A DNA stretch of 64,000 nt from Lachnospiraceae bacterium. GTDB taxonomy: Bacteria; Bacillota; Clostridia; Lachnospirales; Lachnospiraceae. Position numbers and translations under genes: made by a program. The stretch is from the NCBI GenBank assembly GCA_024684055.1, contig JAIKXN010000253.1, positions 1 to 64,000 of the forward strand, in the 5' to 3' direction. This document shows, piece after piece, positions 28,368-37,065 of this stretch. The notes beneath the pieces are model-generated. The model was not told the DNA's origin and did no database searches. It saw nothing but the letters and a program-made list of their open reading frames with translations. Every line of letters starts with the position of its first letter. Position 1 is the first letter of the stretch.

Positions 28368-28438
28368 CAAAGAAATATCCGATGATTCGACATCCGATCA
28401 TGGAACGCTCAATTATTCAGTATGCTGACAAGGAAATA
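28341..28438 (+). repeat. Duplicated 3-prime end of the GT2 gene
   Basis: Two 37-base segments, 28341-28377 (gene end, stop at 28365-28367, and 10 bases beyond) and 28402-28438, match at 29 positions with a 61-base period. Seven of the eight changes are transitions. The first encodes ETLDYSIC-stop and the second GTLNYSVC-stop, so most changes are third-position or conservative. The second copy is shifted one base relative to the gene frame and runs into the ribosome site of the next gene. Confidence 0.7.
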
Positions 28439-28443
28439 GATAA

Positions 28444-28989
28444 ATGTACGTTTATATAATTGAAGCCGTTTTATATGCTTTGCTTACAGCCGGTTTTTTC
28501 GCTTTTAAACGTTCTCCGAAGAAAGAGAAAAAAACGGTAATCAAAACAGCGATTACGGCCGCGGCAATGCTTTTTATACATCTGGCTTCCGATTTTCTGC
28601 TTTACATAGCAAGATTTATTTTTTATGACATTAATGCCATAAATGTAGGATTATATCTTTTTATAAATTTTCTCGGACTATTTATTCCTTTCGTTTCGGT
28701 TTATTTTATTGCGAAGTCGGCAGGAGTAAAGGCACGTTTGAATATTTTGATCCTGATTGCGCTTTTTGTTGTCATTGTATCAGGCCTCTTTTCGTACGTG
28801 GCCGTGCTTACATATCAGAACATAGACAATGCGTATATAATTGCCGAAGTTGCAAAGGAAGAGATAGATCTTTCTTCTGACGAGAAAGAGGCGGCGGTAC
28901 TTGAAGTTGTCAGCTCGCTCATTAATCTGATTCCTGCTATTGTTTATTCGGCGGTGTTATTTATCGAAAACAAAAAGAAACGCAGATAA
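28444..28989 (+). CDS. Small polytopic membrane protein, unknown
   Basis: I do not recognise this 181-residue protein. Four or five hydrophobic helices are visible (about 2-20, 32-55, 62-85, 95-120 and 155-172), separated by short basic loops, with a short acidic loop (AKEEIDLSSDEKEA) before the last helix. The start is supported by an AAGGAA site that lies inside the duplicated tail of the preceding gene. The next gene starts 61 bases after its stop with its own strong ribosome site. Confidence 0.6.
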   Translation: MYVYIIEAVLYALLTAGFFAFKRSPKKEKKTVIKTAITAAAMLFIHLASDFLLYIARFIFYDINAINVGLYLFINFLGLFIPFVSVYFIAKSAGVKARLNILILIALFVVIVSGLFSYVAVLTYQNIDNAYIIAEVAKEEIDLSSDEKEAAVLEVVSSLINLIPAIVYSAVLFIENKKKRR

Positions 28990-29050
28990 CAGATTTTCCG
29001 TTATTGTTTTCATTATTCGAAAAGGGTGGAAAAATAAGGAGGAAGAGAAT

Positions 29051-30682
29051 TTGTTTGTATGCAAAAATTGCGGAGGAAACATAAGATTTGATATCAAATC
29101 GCAGAAACTCGTTTGCGGTATCTGTAATTCCTCATTTGAACCTGAAGAGATTCAAAAAGAAAATGACAGTGTAGATTACGATTTTTTCGAAGCCACGATT
29201 TTCACGTGCCCTCAGTGCGGGGCAGCCATCATGTGTGAAGATAACGAAGCGGCAAGTTTCTGTACTTACTGTGCGTCATCGACAGTTCTTACTTCACGTA
29301 TTTCAAGAGAAAAGAAACCCGATTACATTATTCCTTTCAAAAAGACCAAAAAGGAATGTATTGATGAGTTCAGGAAGATCACGAAAAAAGCGATATTTGC
29401 CCCCTCACAATTAAGGGATGCAAAAGTTCTTGAACAGTTCAAAGCAATCTATATCCCATATTGGTATTTCAATGTTAAACAGGAAGCGCTTTTTACTGTT
29501 AACGGAATGGAGGAGTACAAAGATTATACCTCCTCGATGAAGGGATTAAACTATTATAACGTTTCCGGTTATGTTGAAGGCGAATATGACGGCATATGCA
29601 GAGACGGCTCATACGATTTTTCCGATGATCTCGGGGAAAGGATAGCTCCTTATTTTACTGCTGAAAAGAAGAAATTCTATCCCTCGTATTTAAGCGGTTT
29701 CTATGCCGATACAACGGATATTCCCTCGAAAGTATATGAGCATGAAGCCAGAGAGATAGCAAATGACATTGCAAGGGATGTGCTTGAAGGGGAGGCTTCA
29801 AGGGGCGATTACAAAGACATGAAGGTTTATCTTTCGAATGATGAAGCCACGAAGCAGTTCAATACTCAGGTTACTTCCAAAAGAGCGCTGCTTCCCGTGT
29901 GGTTCATGTCATTCAGAAAGAAGGATAAAGTGGCCTATATGACCGTTAACGGTCAGACGGGAGCTGCCGCTACGGATTTTCCGATTTCGATCGTTAAATA
30001 TCTTATGGGAGTTTTGGCTGCAACGATTCTTCTGACGATTCCTGTTACGTTTATCATGATGATGTTTAGGTACGATGCCGCAAAGCTTTTTCAGGATGTC
30101 ACGCTTTTTATTTCCATGCTGTCTTTTATTATATATTTTATCGAAATAAAAAGACTTCAAACAAAAGACCTTCACAGCGAGGATGCGGGAAAGTTTTACC
30201 AGAAATATAAGGTAGTATATATAAAAGACAAAAAGAAAAATGTTGAATTAAAAAACTTTATACGTGCGAATATCGTGGATTTAAGTGCTTCAACCGTTCA
30301 GGTTTTTATCCTTATTTTCTACATTCTGTGTATTGCGGGTATTTTTTCACCCGATGCAAACGGAATACTTTTAAGGATCGGAATGTCGATCGGAAATCTC
30401 TTTATGGCGGGAGTCTGCGCATACAGAAGTTTTGGATTTAAAAAATCTTCAAGGTACATCGGGCTTATAACCGGCAGCCTTGCCGTGGTAATCGTTCTGG
30501 CAATTCAGATCATCGATCCGATTTCAAAATTCGGAAATATGCTCGGAGGAGCGGTTCTTTCTCTCGGCTGCTTCGTAATGTTTATCGATCTGGTCCTTTA
30601 CCATAATGAACTTACGATGCGTAAACCGTCGCTTTTAAGAAGAAGAGGAGGTGATGAAATTGCCGATAGTGTTGATCTGTAG
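29051..30682 (+). CDS. Zinc-ribbon membrane protein (TFIIB-type ribbon)
   Basis: A 543-residue protein read from a TTG start at 29051, chosen because AAGGAGG lies eight bases before it. The N-terminus carries a zinc ribbon (CKNCGG and CGICNSS), then a second one near 58-80 (CPQCGA and CTYC). A middle soluble region of about 230 residues follows, then four to six helices from about 315 to 520. Proteins of this layout are common in Clostridia, but their role is not settled. They may sense or assemble something at the membrane. The small membrane-protein gene downstream overlaps its end, so the two are coupled. Confidence 0.72.
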   Translation: MFVCKNCGGNIRFDIKSQKLVCGICNSSFEPEEIQKENDSVDYDFFEATIFTCPQCGAAIMCEDNEAASFCTYCASSTVLTSRISREKKPDYIIPFKKTKKECIDEFRKITKKAIFAPSQLRDAKVLEQFKAIYIPYWYFNVKQEALFTVNGMEEYKDYTSSMKGLNYYNVSGYVEGEYDGICRDGSYDFSDDLGERIAPYFTAEKKKFYPSYLSGFYADTTDIPSKVYEHEAREIANDIARDVLEGEASRGDYKDMKVYLSNDEATKQFNTQVTSKRALLPVWFMSFRKKDKVAYMTVNGQTGAAATDFPISIVKYLMGVLAATILLTIPVTFIMMMFRYDAAKLFQDVTLFISMLSFIIYFIEIKRLQTKDLHSEDAGKFYQKYKVVYIKDKKKNVELKNFIRANIVDLSASTVQVFILIFYILCIAGIFSPDANGILLRIGMSIGNLFMAGVCAYRSFGFKKSSRYIGLITGSLAVVIVLAIQIIDPISKFGNMLGGAVLSLGCFVMFIDLVLYHNELTMRKPSLLRRRGGDEIADSVDL

Positions 30683-30881
30683 TTTTTTCATCGCATTTTT
30701 TATTTCTTTTATACTTATTTTCATTCTTGCCAAAATCACATCCGTTTCCGCAAAGGTTAAGAAGAACAGCGAGGAACATGATACGGCGGGAATAAAGTAT
30801 AACTGTGTGGTTAAAAACGTGGATATTAAAAATAAACTCAGTCAGGTTGTGGTAAAGACGAACGATAAAACCACAATTTAA
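30660..30881 (+). CDS. Small single-helix membrane protein
   Basis: About 73 residues from a TTG at 30660; a GTG at 30651 and an ATG at 30654 are in the same frame. The near-perfect AGGAGGTGA at 30646-30654 favours the TTG by spacing. One long N-terminal helix (VLICSFFIAFFISFILIFI) is followed by a basic and then beta-prone tail of about 45 residues. It overlaps the zinc-ribbon gene and is probably translated with it. Function unknown. Confidence 0.6.
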   Translation: MPIVLICSFFIAFFISFILIFILAKITSVSAKVKKNSEEHDTAGIKYNCVVKNVDIKNKLSQVVVKTNDKTTI

Positions 30882-30906
30882 ACAGAAACTCTTTAAAGGA
30901 GATACA

Positions 30907-30950
30907 GGTACCCTTTTTGCAGGTAAAACGGCAGAAAGGGTGCCTTTTTT
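30907..30950 (+). terminator. Intrinsic terminator
   Basis: A stem of about 14 bases (GGTACCCTTTTTGC with GCAGAAAGGGTGCC, two mismatches) is followed by six T residues. It ends the zinc-ribbon transcript. Confidence 0.85.
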
Positions 30951-31080
30951 ATACAGGGTCGCATATGGAAAACATCCGGTTTCGACGAACGCACGTCGCA
31001 CAACGAGCAGGGAAGATTTCAACATCCTTTCTGGATTTTGTAGAATGTTAAAAAAATTTGCTAAATTTATAACAAAGTTG
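30951..31080. other. Gap between the terminator and the GntR promoter
   Basis: Part of a 308-base intergenic stretch. Apart from the terminator before it and the promoter after it, I see no gene, repeat or convincing RNA structure. A possible reading frame here (30940-31137) lacks a ribosome site. Confidence 0.5.
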
Positions 31081-31109
31081 TTGACAAGTGTTACACACTG
31101 TTATATAGT
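31081..31109 (+). promoter_or_regulatory. Sigma-A promoter of the GntR/ABC operon
   Basis: A perfect TTGACA at 31081-31086 and TATAGT at 31104-31109 have 17-base spacing, upstream of the GntR gene. Confidence 0.75.
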
Positions 31110-31170
31110 GTTTATTGTTATAGGGTGTTTATTGTAAGTATAACAGTATAAAACACAGTAAAACACGTTT
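31093..31170. promoter_or_regulatory. Probable operator sites for the GntR (YtrA-type) regulator
   Basis: The -10 box sits in the inverted repeat ACACT(7)AGTGT (31095-31111). Next come two direct copies of TGTTATAnnGTGTTTAT, and an inverted relative (ATAACAGTATAAAACAC) lies further down. These sites overlap or follow the transcription start, so binding would repress the operon. Confidence 0.55.
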
Positions 31171-31189
31171 CGGATAAACGGAGAGATGT

Positions 31190-31561
31190 ATGAAGATTAT
31201 AATCAACAACTCGTCAATGGTACCGATATATACGCAGATAATACAGCAGGTTAAATCCCAGATCGCATCGGATACTTTGAAAGAAAATGACGCACTTCCT
31301 TCTGTGAGGACTTTATCAAAAGATCTTAACATCAGTGCGTTAACGGTCAAAAAAGCATATGACGAACTTGAAAACGAAGGATTTGTTGTAACGGTCCACG
31401 GCAAGGGAACTTATGTATCCGGCAACAATTCGGATTATATACGCGAGAATCAGATAAAAGAAGTTGAGGAAGATCTGAGAAAGACAGCGGAAAAAGCCGA
31501 GTACTTTGATATTTCCAAAGATGATTTAAGGGAAATGTTTGAAATGATCCTTGAAGAATAA
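31190..31561 (+). CDS. GntR family transcriptional regulator, YtrA type
   Basis: A 123-residue repressor. A winged helix at about 10-78 includes LPSVRTLSKDLNISALTVKKAYDELENEGFV, here cited as motif only, with the GntR recognition helix. The short C-terminal tail of about 45 helical residues, without an effector domain, is typical of the YtrA subfamily. YtrA-type regulators normally control an adjacent ABC exporter and respond to cell-envelope stress such as wall antibiotics. The gene is followed after 28 bases by an ABC ATPase gene, matching this pattern. A GGAGAG site precedes the start. Autoregulation is likely from the repeats in its promoter. Confidence 0.9.
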   Translation: MKIIINNSSMVPIYTQIIQQVKSQIASDTLKENDALPSVRTLSKDLNISALTVKKAYDELENEGFVVTVHGKGTYVSGNNSDYIRENQIKEVEEDLRKTAEKAEYFDISKDDLREMFEMILEE

Positions 31562-31589
31562 AAACGAAAGCGGTTTTTGGGGATGAACT

Positions 31590-32444
31590 ATGATAGAGAT
31601 AAAGAATTTAACAAAAAAATATAAAAATTTTACACTCGACAATGTATCGATGACTGTTGAAGACGGAAGAATAACAGGCTTTATCGGACCTAACGGAGCG
31701 GGAAAAAGCACCACCTTCAAAGCAATGTTAAATCTCGTTAAACCCGATTCGGGCGAGATAATAATAAACGGAAAAAACATTAAGGATTTTAAGGAAGAAG
31801 ACAAAGCGAAGATCGGAGTTGTTTTAACGGATTCATATTTTTCGGATACATTTTCGATAAAAGATATTGCTAAAATACTTGAGGCTTCATACAAAACATT
31901 CAATAAAGAATTCTTCGTGAGTCAGTGCGAAAAATTCGGACTTCCGGATAAAAAGAAAATAAGAGAGTTTTCGAGCGGTATGAAAGCGAAACTCAAAGTT
32001 ATTACCGCACTTTCGTATAACACGGAAGTTCTTATTCTGGATGAGCCGACAGTAGGACTTGATGTCGTGGTAAGAGAAGACATTTTAAACTGCATCAGGG
32101 ATTATGTTGCGGAAGATGAAAAAAGAAGCGTGATAATCAGTTCCCATATTTCTTCCGATATCGAAAAACTCTGCGACGACATATACATGATATATGAAGG
32201 AAAGATCGTTCTTCACGAAGAAACCGACAAACTTCTTTTCGAATATGCGGTATTAAAGATCGAAGAAGAGGAATTCGATAAGGTAGACAAAAAATACATC
32301 AAAGCATTCAGAAAAGAAAGTTACGGATATGAATGCCTGACCTGGCAGAAGGACTTCTATTCCGAGAATTATCCTTCGATGGTGATTGAGAAAACGGGCA
32401 TCGATGAAATGATGATGATAATGATAAAAGGAGAACAGTTATGA
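31590..32444 (+). CDS. ABC transporter ATP-binding protein (YtrB-like)
   Basis: A 284-residue ATPase of an ABC-2 type exporter. Walker A is GPNGAGKST at residues 33-41, the signature is FSSGMKAKL (a variant of LSGGQ), and Walker B is VLILDEPTVGLD. The last 70 residues form an extra domain without known motif. It is expressed behind the GntR regulator, and its stop overlaps the permease start by four bases, so it pairs with that permease. The substrate is unknown; by analogy with ytr systems, an envelope-active compound or wall-related molecule is plausible. Confidence 0.9.
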   Translation: MIEIKNLTKKYKNFTLDNVSMTVEDGRITGFIGPNGAGKSTTFKAMLNLVKPDSGEIIINGKNIKDFKEEDKAKIGVVLTDSYFSDTFSIKDIAKILEASYKTFNKEFFVSQCEKFGLPDKKKIREFSSGMKAKLKVITALSYNTEVLILDEPTVGLDVVVREDILNCIRDYVAEDEKRSVIISSHISSDIEKLCDDIYMIYEGKIVLHEETDKLLFEYAVLKIEEEEFDKVDKKYIKAFRKESYGYECLTWQKDFYSENYPSMVIEKTGIDEMMMIMIKGEQL

Positions 32445-33118
32445 AAGGATTGATAGTTAAGGACTTAAGACTTTTCCTTGATCAGAAAGTGCTGATCTTT
32501 ATCGGTCTGGTCTGCGCTTTTTTATGCATATTCACTTTAAAAGATCCTTCCTTTATTATCGGTTATCTTACGATCATGGCATCATGCATGGGAGCTGTTA
32601 CGGTTGCATATGATGAAATGAACAACGGAAGAGCATACATATTTACGCTTCCTTATTCGAGAGAAAAATATGCGGTTTCAAAATATGTTTTCGCTTTCGG
32701 GCTCGGAATGGTAACGCTTGCGGCAACGACGGTAATCGGTCTTGTGTTAAACGTAATAATGAAATACGATTCGATTCAGAATTTCCTTCTCGGAGCAGCA
32801 GGATTTCTGATTCCCGTATTTCTGGCACCGGCGGTAATGATACCGATTTCGCTTAAATTCGGACATGCAAGGAGCAGGATCGTTTTGTTCATCGTAATGG
32901 GATTTGTGATAGCGATAGTAACGGGACTTTCGTTTTTTGACGGTGTGGCTGTTTCGGTAGTAGAGGAAGAAGAGGTGGTTCAGTTAGACCTTTTCAATCG
33001 CTTTTCTCAGTCGTTAAATTACCTTCAGATAATGACTGCCGGAATAATCGGCTCGGCGGTAGCATTTGCAGCTTCGCTTGCTCTCAGTATCGGAATAGTA
33101 AAGAAAATGCAGTTTTAA
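32441..33118 (+). CDS. ABC-2 type permease
   Basis: A 225-residue integral membrane protein with six hydrophobic helices (about 20-40, 42-62, 85-110, 115-140, 150-168 and 195-220), the usual half-transporter plan. It overlaps the ATPase gene by four bases and is the last gene of the GntR-controlled operon. The permease is identified mainly by context and topology, since its sequence is poorly conserved. Confidence 0.8.
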   Translation: MKGLIVKDLRLFLDQKVLIFIGLVCAFLCIFTLKDPSFIIGYLTIMASCMGAVTVAYDEMNNGRAYIFTLPYSREKYAVSKYVFAFGLGMVTLAATTVIGLVLNVIMKYDSIQNFLLGAAGFLIPVFLAPAVMIPISLKFGHARSRIVLFIVMGFVIAIVTGLSFFDGVAVSVVEEEEVVQLDLFNRFSQSLNYLQIMTAGIIGSAVAFAASLALSIGIVKKMQF

Positions 33119-33124
33119 AACTTG

Positions 33125-33153
33125 TTGAAATGTCAACTTTTATTTGATATAGT
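33125..33153 (+). promoter_or_regulatory. Probable sigma-A promoter of the MacAB-type operon
   Basis: TTGAAA at 33125-33130 and TATAGT at 33148-33153 have 17-base spacing. The -35 lies in the small palindrome GTTGAAATGTCAAC, a possible operator. Confidence 0.6.
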
Positions 33154-33199
33154 ATTAGTGTTTGTGAAAAAAATAACATAAATAAATTAAGGAGAACAA

Positions 33200-34141
33200 A
33201 TGGCTTCACTAATTGAAATCAGGAATATGTGCAAGATCTACAATCCGGGCGAAAATGAAGTTAGAGCGCTCGACCACGTATCCCTGTCCATAGGCAAAAA
33301 TGAATTTGTAGCCATAATCGGACATTCCGGATCCGGTAAATCCACGCTGATGAACATGCTTGGATGCCTGGATGTACCGACCAGCGGAATTTATCTCTTG
33401 CACGGGTCGGATGTATCGCTTATGACGGATGATGAACTGTCGGATATCAGAAACAAGGAAATAGGATTTATCTTCCAGGGATTTAACCTTATAGCAAATC
33501 TGACAGCTTACGAAAACGTTGAACTTCCTCTTATTTACAGAGGAATATCCAAAAGAGAGCGAAGCAGTCTTGCGAAAGAAGCTTTGAGAAAAGTAGGACT
33601 TGAAAACCGAATGGATCACAAGCCTTCGGAAATGTCCGGCGGTCAGCAGCAGAGAGTTGCAATCGCGAGAGCCATTGCACAGGCACCTCCGGTTATACTT
33701 GCGGATGAACCTACGGGTAACCTGGATTCACATTCAACCAAAGAAATAATGAATATCTTAAAGACGCTTCATTCCGAAGGCAGAACGGTTATCATCATTA
33801 CACATGACAATGACATAGCCGCAAACGCCGACAGAATTGTTCATATAGAGGACGGAAAGATCACTTCGGATTCGGCAAACAGCGGCAATCTTAGCAGAGA
33901 AGACATCGACAGGGAAATCAAGGCCGGAACTTCACAGTCCGATTTCGCAAATGTAGCCACGGACTATGAGGACTCCGAAACGGAAGCTGAAACAAAAGCT
34001 TTCGAAATAAACGAAGAAATGACTTATACGGATGAGGCGGATACAAATGAAGTGCAGAAGGAAGATGATTATGACATCCCGGATGCACAGGTAGAAGATA
34101 CTGAAAACAATATAGATTTACATTTGAATGGAGAGAATTAG
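33200..34141 (+). CDS. MacB/LolD-type ABC ATPase with acidic C-terminal tail
   Basis: A 313-residue ATPase. Walker A (GHSGSGKST) lies near residues 40-48, the signature is MSGGQQQRVAIARA and Walker B is VILADEPTGNLDS. The ATPase core ends near residue 222. The rest, about 90 residues, is strongly acidic and repetitive in Glu, Asp and Thr with no fold I recognise, which is unusual because LolD/MacB ATPases normally stop near 230. It forms an operon with an adaptor protein and two permeases. It should power export or extrusion across the cytoplasmic membrane. Confidence 0.9.
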   Translation: MASLIEIRNMCKIYNPGENEVRALDHVSLSIGKNEFVAIIGHSGSGKSTLMNMLGCLDVPTSGIYLLHGSDVSLMTDDELSDIRNKEIGFIFQGFNLIANLTAYENVELPLIYRGISKRERSSLAKEALRKVGLENRMDHKPSEMSGGQQQRVAIARAIAQAPPVILADEPTGNLDSHSTKEIMNILKTLHSEGRTVIIITHDNDIAANADRIVHIEDGKITSDSANSGNLSREDIDREIKAGTSQSDFANVATDYEDSETEAETKAFEINEEMTYTDEADTNEVQKEDDYDIPDAQVEDTENNIDLHLNGEN

Positions 34142-34142
34142 G

Positions 34143-35801
34143 ATGAGCAGGAAACAACAGGCACAGCTTTCACTCGACAGAGAAAATCTTGACGCACAGC
34201 TTGAAGCGGCAGCACAGAAAAGAAAGAAAGCAAAAAGAAAGAAAATCATTATCAGAGTAGTGGTAATCGCAATTGTTCTGGTAGTATTACTCGCAATCGG
34301 AGCCGGAATACTCGGCGTAATAATGAGTAAGAAATCCATGGAACAGATGGTAAATGTTACCCATGTCGAAAACGGAGAACTTACACAGGAAGTTAAAATG
34401 AGCGGAACCGTTCAAAGCGACAATGTTCAGCATTTCTTCGCACCTTCCGCACTTAAAGTCGAGAGCGTTGCGGAAGTCGGAACATATGTCAAAAAAGGCG
34501 AGCCGATCATCAAATTTGACAGGGAATCTTATGACCTTGCACTCAAGCAGCTGGAACTTACCGACAAGATCACGGAAAATAATTATCAGAGTTCTGTTGC
34601 AGACAACAATACAAATATAGGAAAACTTGCCCAGGCACAGGCAGACGTGGCAAAGTATCAGGCTGAAGTGGATGAAAAGCAGAAAAAGGTTGATGAGTAT
34701 GATTCAAACAACTCATTTGACAAACTTCAGAAAGACGTTATGACTCAGATTGCAATGGAAGAAGGAACAATTGCTTACTGTGAAGGCGAAATTGACAATC
34801 TCTGGGTAGCATACAAAATTGAGATCGGATATGACACACTGAGCCAGGGCGAAGCTGAGCAGGCACAGAAGAATTTTGAAGCGCGCGCTGATGTTATTGA
34901 ATTACGTGAGAAGATCAATTATTCAAATCAGGTAATCAAAAATGTCAGGGGATTGATCAACGATAAGACTGAAAGTCTTACCGAGGCAAAGACAAATCTT
35001 GCGGAAGCAAAATCAAAACTTGAAACCGCCAAGGCTCAGGTTGAATCTTATAAAGCAACAAGCGGGAACGGTTATGACAGAGAAAATCTTCAGCTTCAGG
35101 GTGAGTTGAATACCTTAAAATCAGGCAGCGAATATGAAGAACTTCAGAAATACAAGGACGGATGTCTTTTAGCTCCTTTTGACGGGATCATTACCAAGTC
35201 TTATGTAAGCGAAGGAATGACTACATCCGTTACAGGCTCCGAAATGATAGAGTTCTCAAGCATTGAAGAAGTCAGTGTTGCTGTGTCAATCGGTAAAAAG
35301 GATTTAAACAAGATCAAAGAAGGCCAGAAGGTTAAGGTAACGATCCTTGATAAGGATTACGAAGGCGAAGTATCAAAGATTGCCAGAGTGGCTATAGCAG
35401 GAAACGGCGGAACAACAAGTGTTTCGACACTTATCAAGATCCTTGATCCCGACGAAAGCATTTTCCTCGGAATTGAAGCAAAGAATGTTATTACCACTGC
35501 ACATGAAGATAACTGCATGACTCTTTCTTCAGAATCGATAAATGTTGATGCGGACGGATATTTCGTTTATACGGTAAATGACATGAACATGGTTGAGAAA
35601 AAGCCGGTTGAAGTGGGTATTACAACAGAGGACAAATCACAGATCTTAAGCGGTATCGGCGAGAATGACAAAGTAGTGTCATACGTAACTTCCGTAGTTA
35701 AAGAAGGTGCGATAGTCGTACCTGTTGACGAAGAAGCAGGCGGAATTATGGGCGGCGTTACCGGAGGACCTGATTTAGGAGTAACGGTTCAGATGAATTA
35801 A
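34143..35801 (+). CDS. Membrane-fusion (adaptor) protein, MacA/HlyD type
   Basis: A 552-residue protein from the ATG at 34143, one base after the ATPase stop and behind a GGAGAG site. Residues 30-60 form one anchoring helix. Outside are a barrel-sandwich half (about 85-130), a long coiled-coil hairpin (about 135-325) with repeated Ala, Lys, Glu and Gln, the return half DGCLLAPFDGIITKSYVSEG, and beta-barrel regions to about 535. A Gly-rich tail ends it. In Gram-positive bacteria such adaptors join MacB-type permeases to move peptides, lipids or drugs out of the membrane. Confidence 0.9.
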   Translation: MSRKQQAQLSLDRENLDAQLEAAAQKRKKAKRKKIIIRVVVIAIVLVVLLAIGAGILGVIMSKKSMEQMVNVTHVENGELTQEVKMSGTVQSDNVQHFFAPSALKVESVAEVGTYVKKGEPIIKFDRESYDLALKQLELTDKITENNYQSSVADNNTNIGKLAQAQADVAKYQAEVDEKQKKVDEYDSNNSFDKLQKDVMTQIAMEEGTIAYCEGEIDNLWVAYKIEIGYDTLSQGEAEQAQKNFEARADVIELREKINYSNQVIKNVRGLINDKTESLTEAKTNLAEAKSKLETAKAQVESYKATSGNGYDRENLQLQGELNTLKSGSEYEELQKYKDGCLLAPFDGIITKSYVSEGMTTSVTGSEMIEFSSIEEVSVAVSIGKKDLNKIKEGQKVKVTILDKDYEGEVSKIARVAIAGNGGTTSVSTLIKILDPDESIFLGIEAKNVITTAHEDNCMTLSSESINVDADGYFVYTVNDMNMVEKKPVEVGITTEDKSQILSGIGENDKVVSYVTSVVKEGAIVVPVDEEAGGIMGGVTGGPDLGVTVQMN

Positions 35802-35827
35802 TTTAAGGAAACAGCAAGAAGAACAAA

Positions 35828-37063
35828 ATGGGACAGTTTTTAGAATATGTAAAAATAGCATATAAGAGCATCGTATCAAACAAGGGACGTACGTTTCTTA
35901 CGATGCTCGGTATCATAATCGGTATTGCATCGGTTATTATGATTACCGGTCTCGGAAGCGGTGTAAAGAATGCACTTGACGGTTCACTTGGAGATCTGTT
36001 CAGAGGACAGACTTATATCTATACGAACAGCGATGAATATATTACGATCGATGATATAGATTATATTAAAGAAAATGTAAAAGATCTCGTAATGTGTACG
36101 CCCGAAGAAAAGATGTACGGTTCCTCACAGTCGGTTAAGGGAATGTTCGATGTTGAATATATAATGGCAAACGAGACATACGAATTCTATGCTAGCGAAG
36201 GAATGTTAAAAGGAAGATATTTCACTGACGAAGAAGTGGAAAGAGGCGATAACGTTGCGGTTATTGACGAAAAGGGCGCCCAAGCTTATTTCGGAAGCAC
36301 CGATGCAGTCGGTCAGACGATATACGTTGATCTTTATGACATAACACTTGAATACAGAATAGTGGGTGTAAGAAAAGCAAAACAGAATGCGATCATGGAT
36401 CTTTCTGATTCGCTTAACGGAGAGGTAAAAAAACTTACGCTTGAAGTTCCTTACAGCCATTATTACAAGGTGACGGGTGAAACCTGGGTTATCGATTCTC
36501 TGTATTCAATGCTTCTTTCATCGAATTCACCGGAAATAAACGATACGCTTAAAAGAATAGTTAACATTCTTGAAGTCAGACATGATGTGAGAGGCGAAGA
36601 AGCATTTTATATTGATTCGTTTGATTCTTACCTCGAGCAGATCAATCAGATTATCGGCTACATTACGTTATTCATCGGCTTTGTTTCGGCTATTTCGCTT
36701 CTTGTAGGCGGAGTAGGAGTTATGAATATAATGCTGGTATCCGTTACTGAGAGAACCTCGGAAATAGGAATAAGAAAAGCTCTCGGTGCCAGAACGGGAT
36801 CGATAATGACACAGTTTCTTGCCGAATCGGCAATGATAACTTTTGTGGGCGGAATCTTCGGGGTACTTTTAGGATACGGCGGTGCGGAACTGCTTTGCTT
36901 CATAGTCGGTAAGGTGGCAAAAATACCCGTGCATGTATCGATCAATATATTTATAGCTTTGGGCGCTGCATTTTTCTCGGCGGCTATAGGAATTTTCTTC
37001 GGAATCTTCCCGGCTAAGAAAGCAGCAGATTTAAGCCCGATTGAAGCATTAAGACAGGAATAG
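35828..37063 (+). CDS. MacB-type FtsX-family permease 1
   Basis: A 411-residue permease. One N-terminal helix (about 18-42) leads to an extracellular MacB_PCD domain (about 45-270) and three C-terminal helices (about 280-305, 330-360 and 370-395). LLVGGVGVMNIMLVSVTERT and EIGIRKALGAR, and the closing KKAADLSPIEALR, are hallmarks of this family. It lies between the adaptor gene and a second permease gene two bases downstream, so both probably form a heterodimer in one exporter. Confidence 0.91.
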   Translation: MGQFLEYVKIAYKSIVSNKGRTFLTMLGIIIGIASVIMITGLGSGVKNALDGSLGDLFRGQTYIYTNSDEYITIDDIDYIKENVKDLVMCTPEEKMYGSSQSVKGMFDVEYIMANETYEFYASEGMLKGRYFTDEEVERGDNVAVIDEKGAQAYFGSTDAVGQTIYVDLYDITLEYRIVGVRKAKQNAIMDLSDSLNGEVKKLTLEVPYSHYYKVTGETWVIDSLYSMLLSSNSPEINDTLKRIVNILEVRHDVRGEEAFYIDSFDSYLEQINQIIGYITLFIGFVSAISLLVGGVGVMNIMLVSVTERTSEIGIRKALGARTGSIMTQFLAESAMITFVGGIFGVLLGYGGAELLCFIVGKVAKIPVHVSINIFIALGAAFFSAAIGIFFGIFPAKKAADLSPIEALRQE

Positions 37064-37065
37064 AA

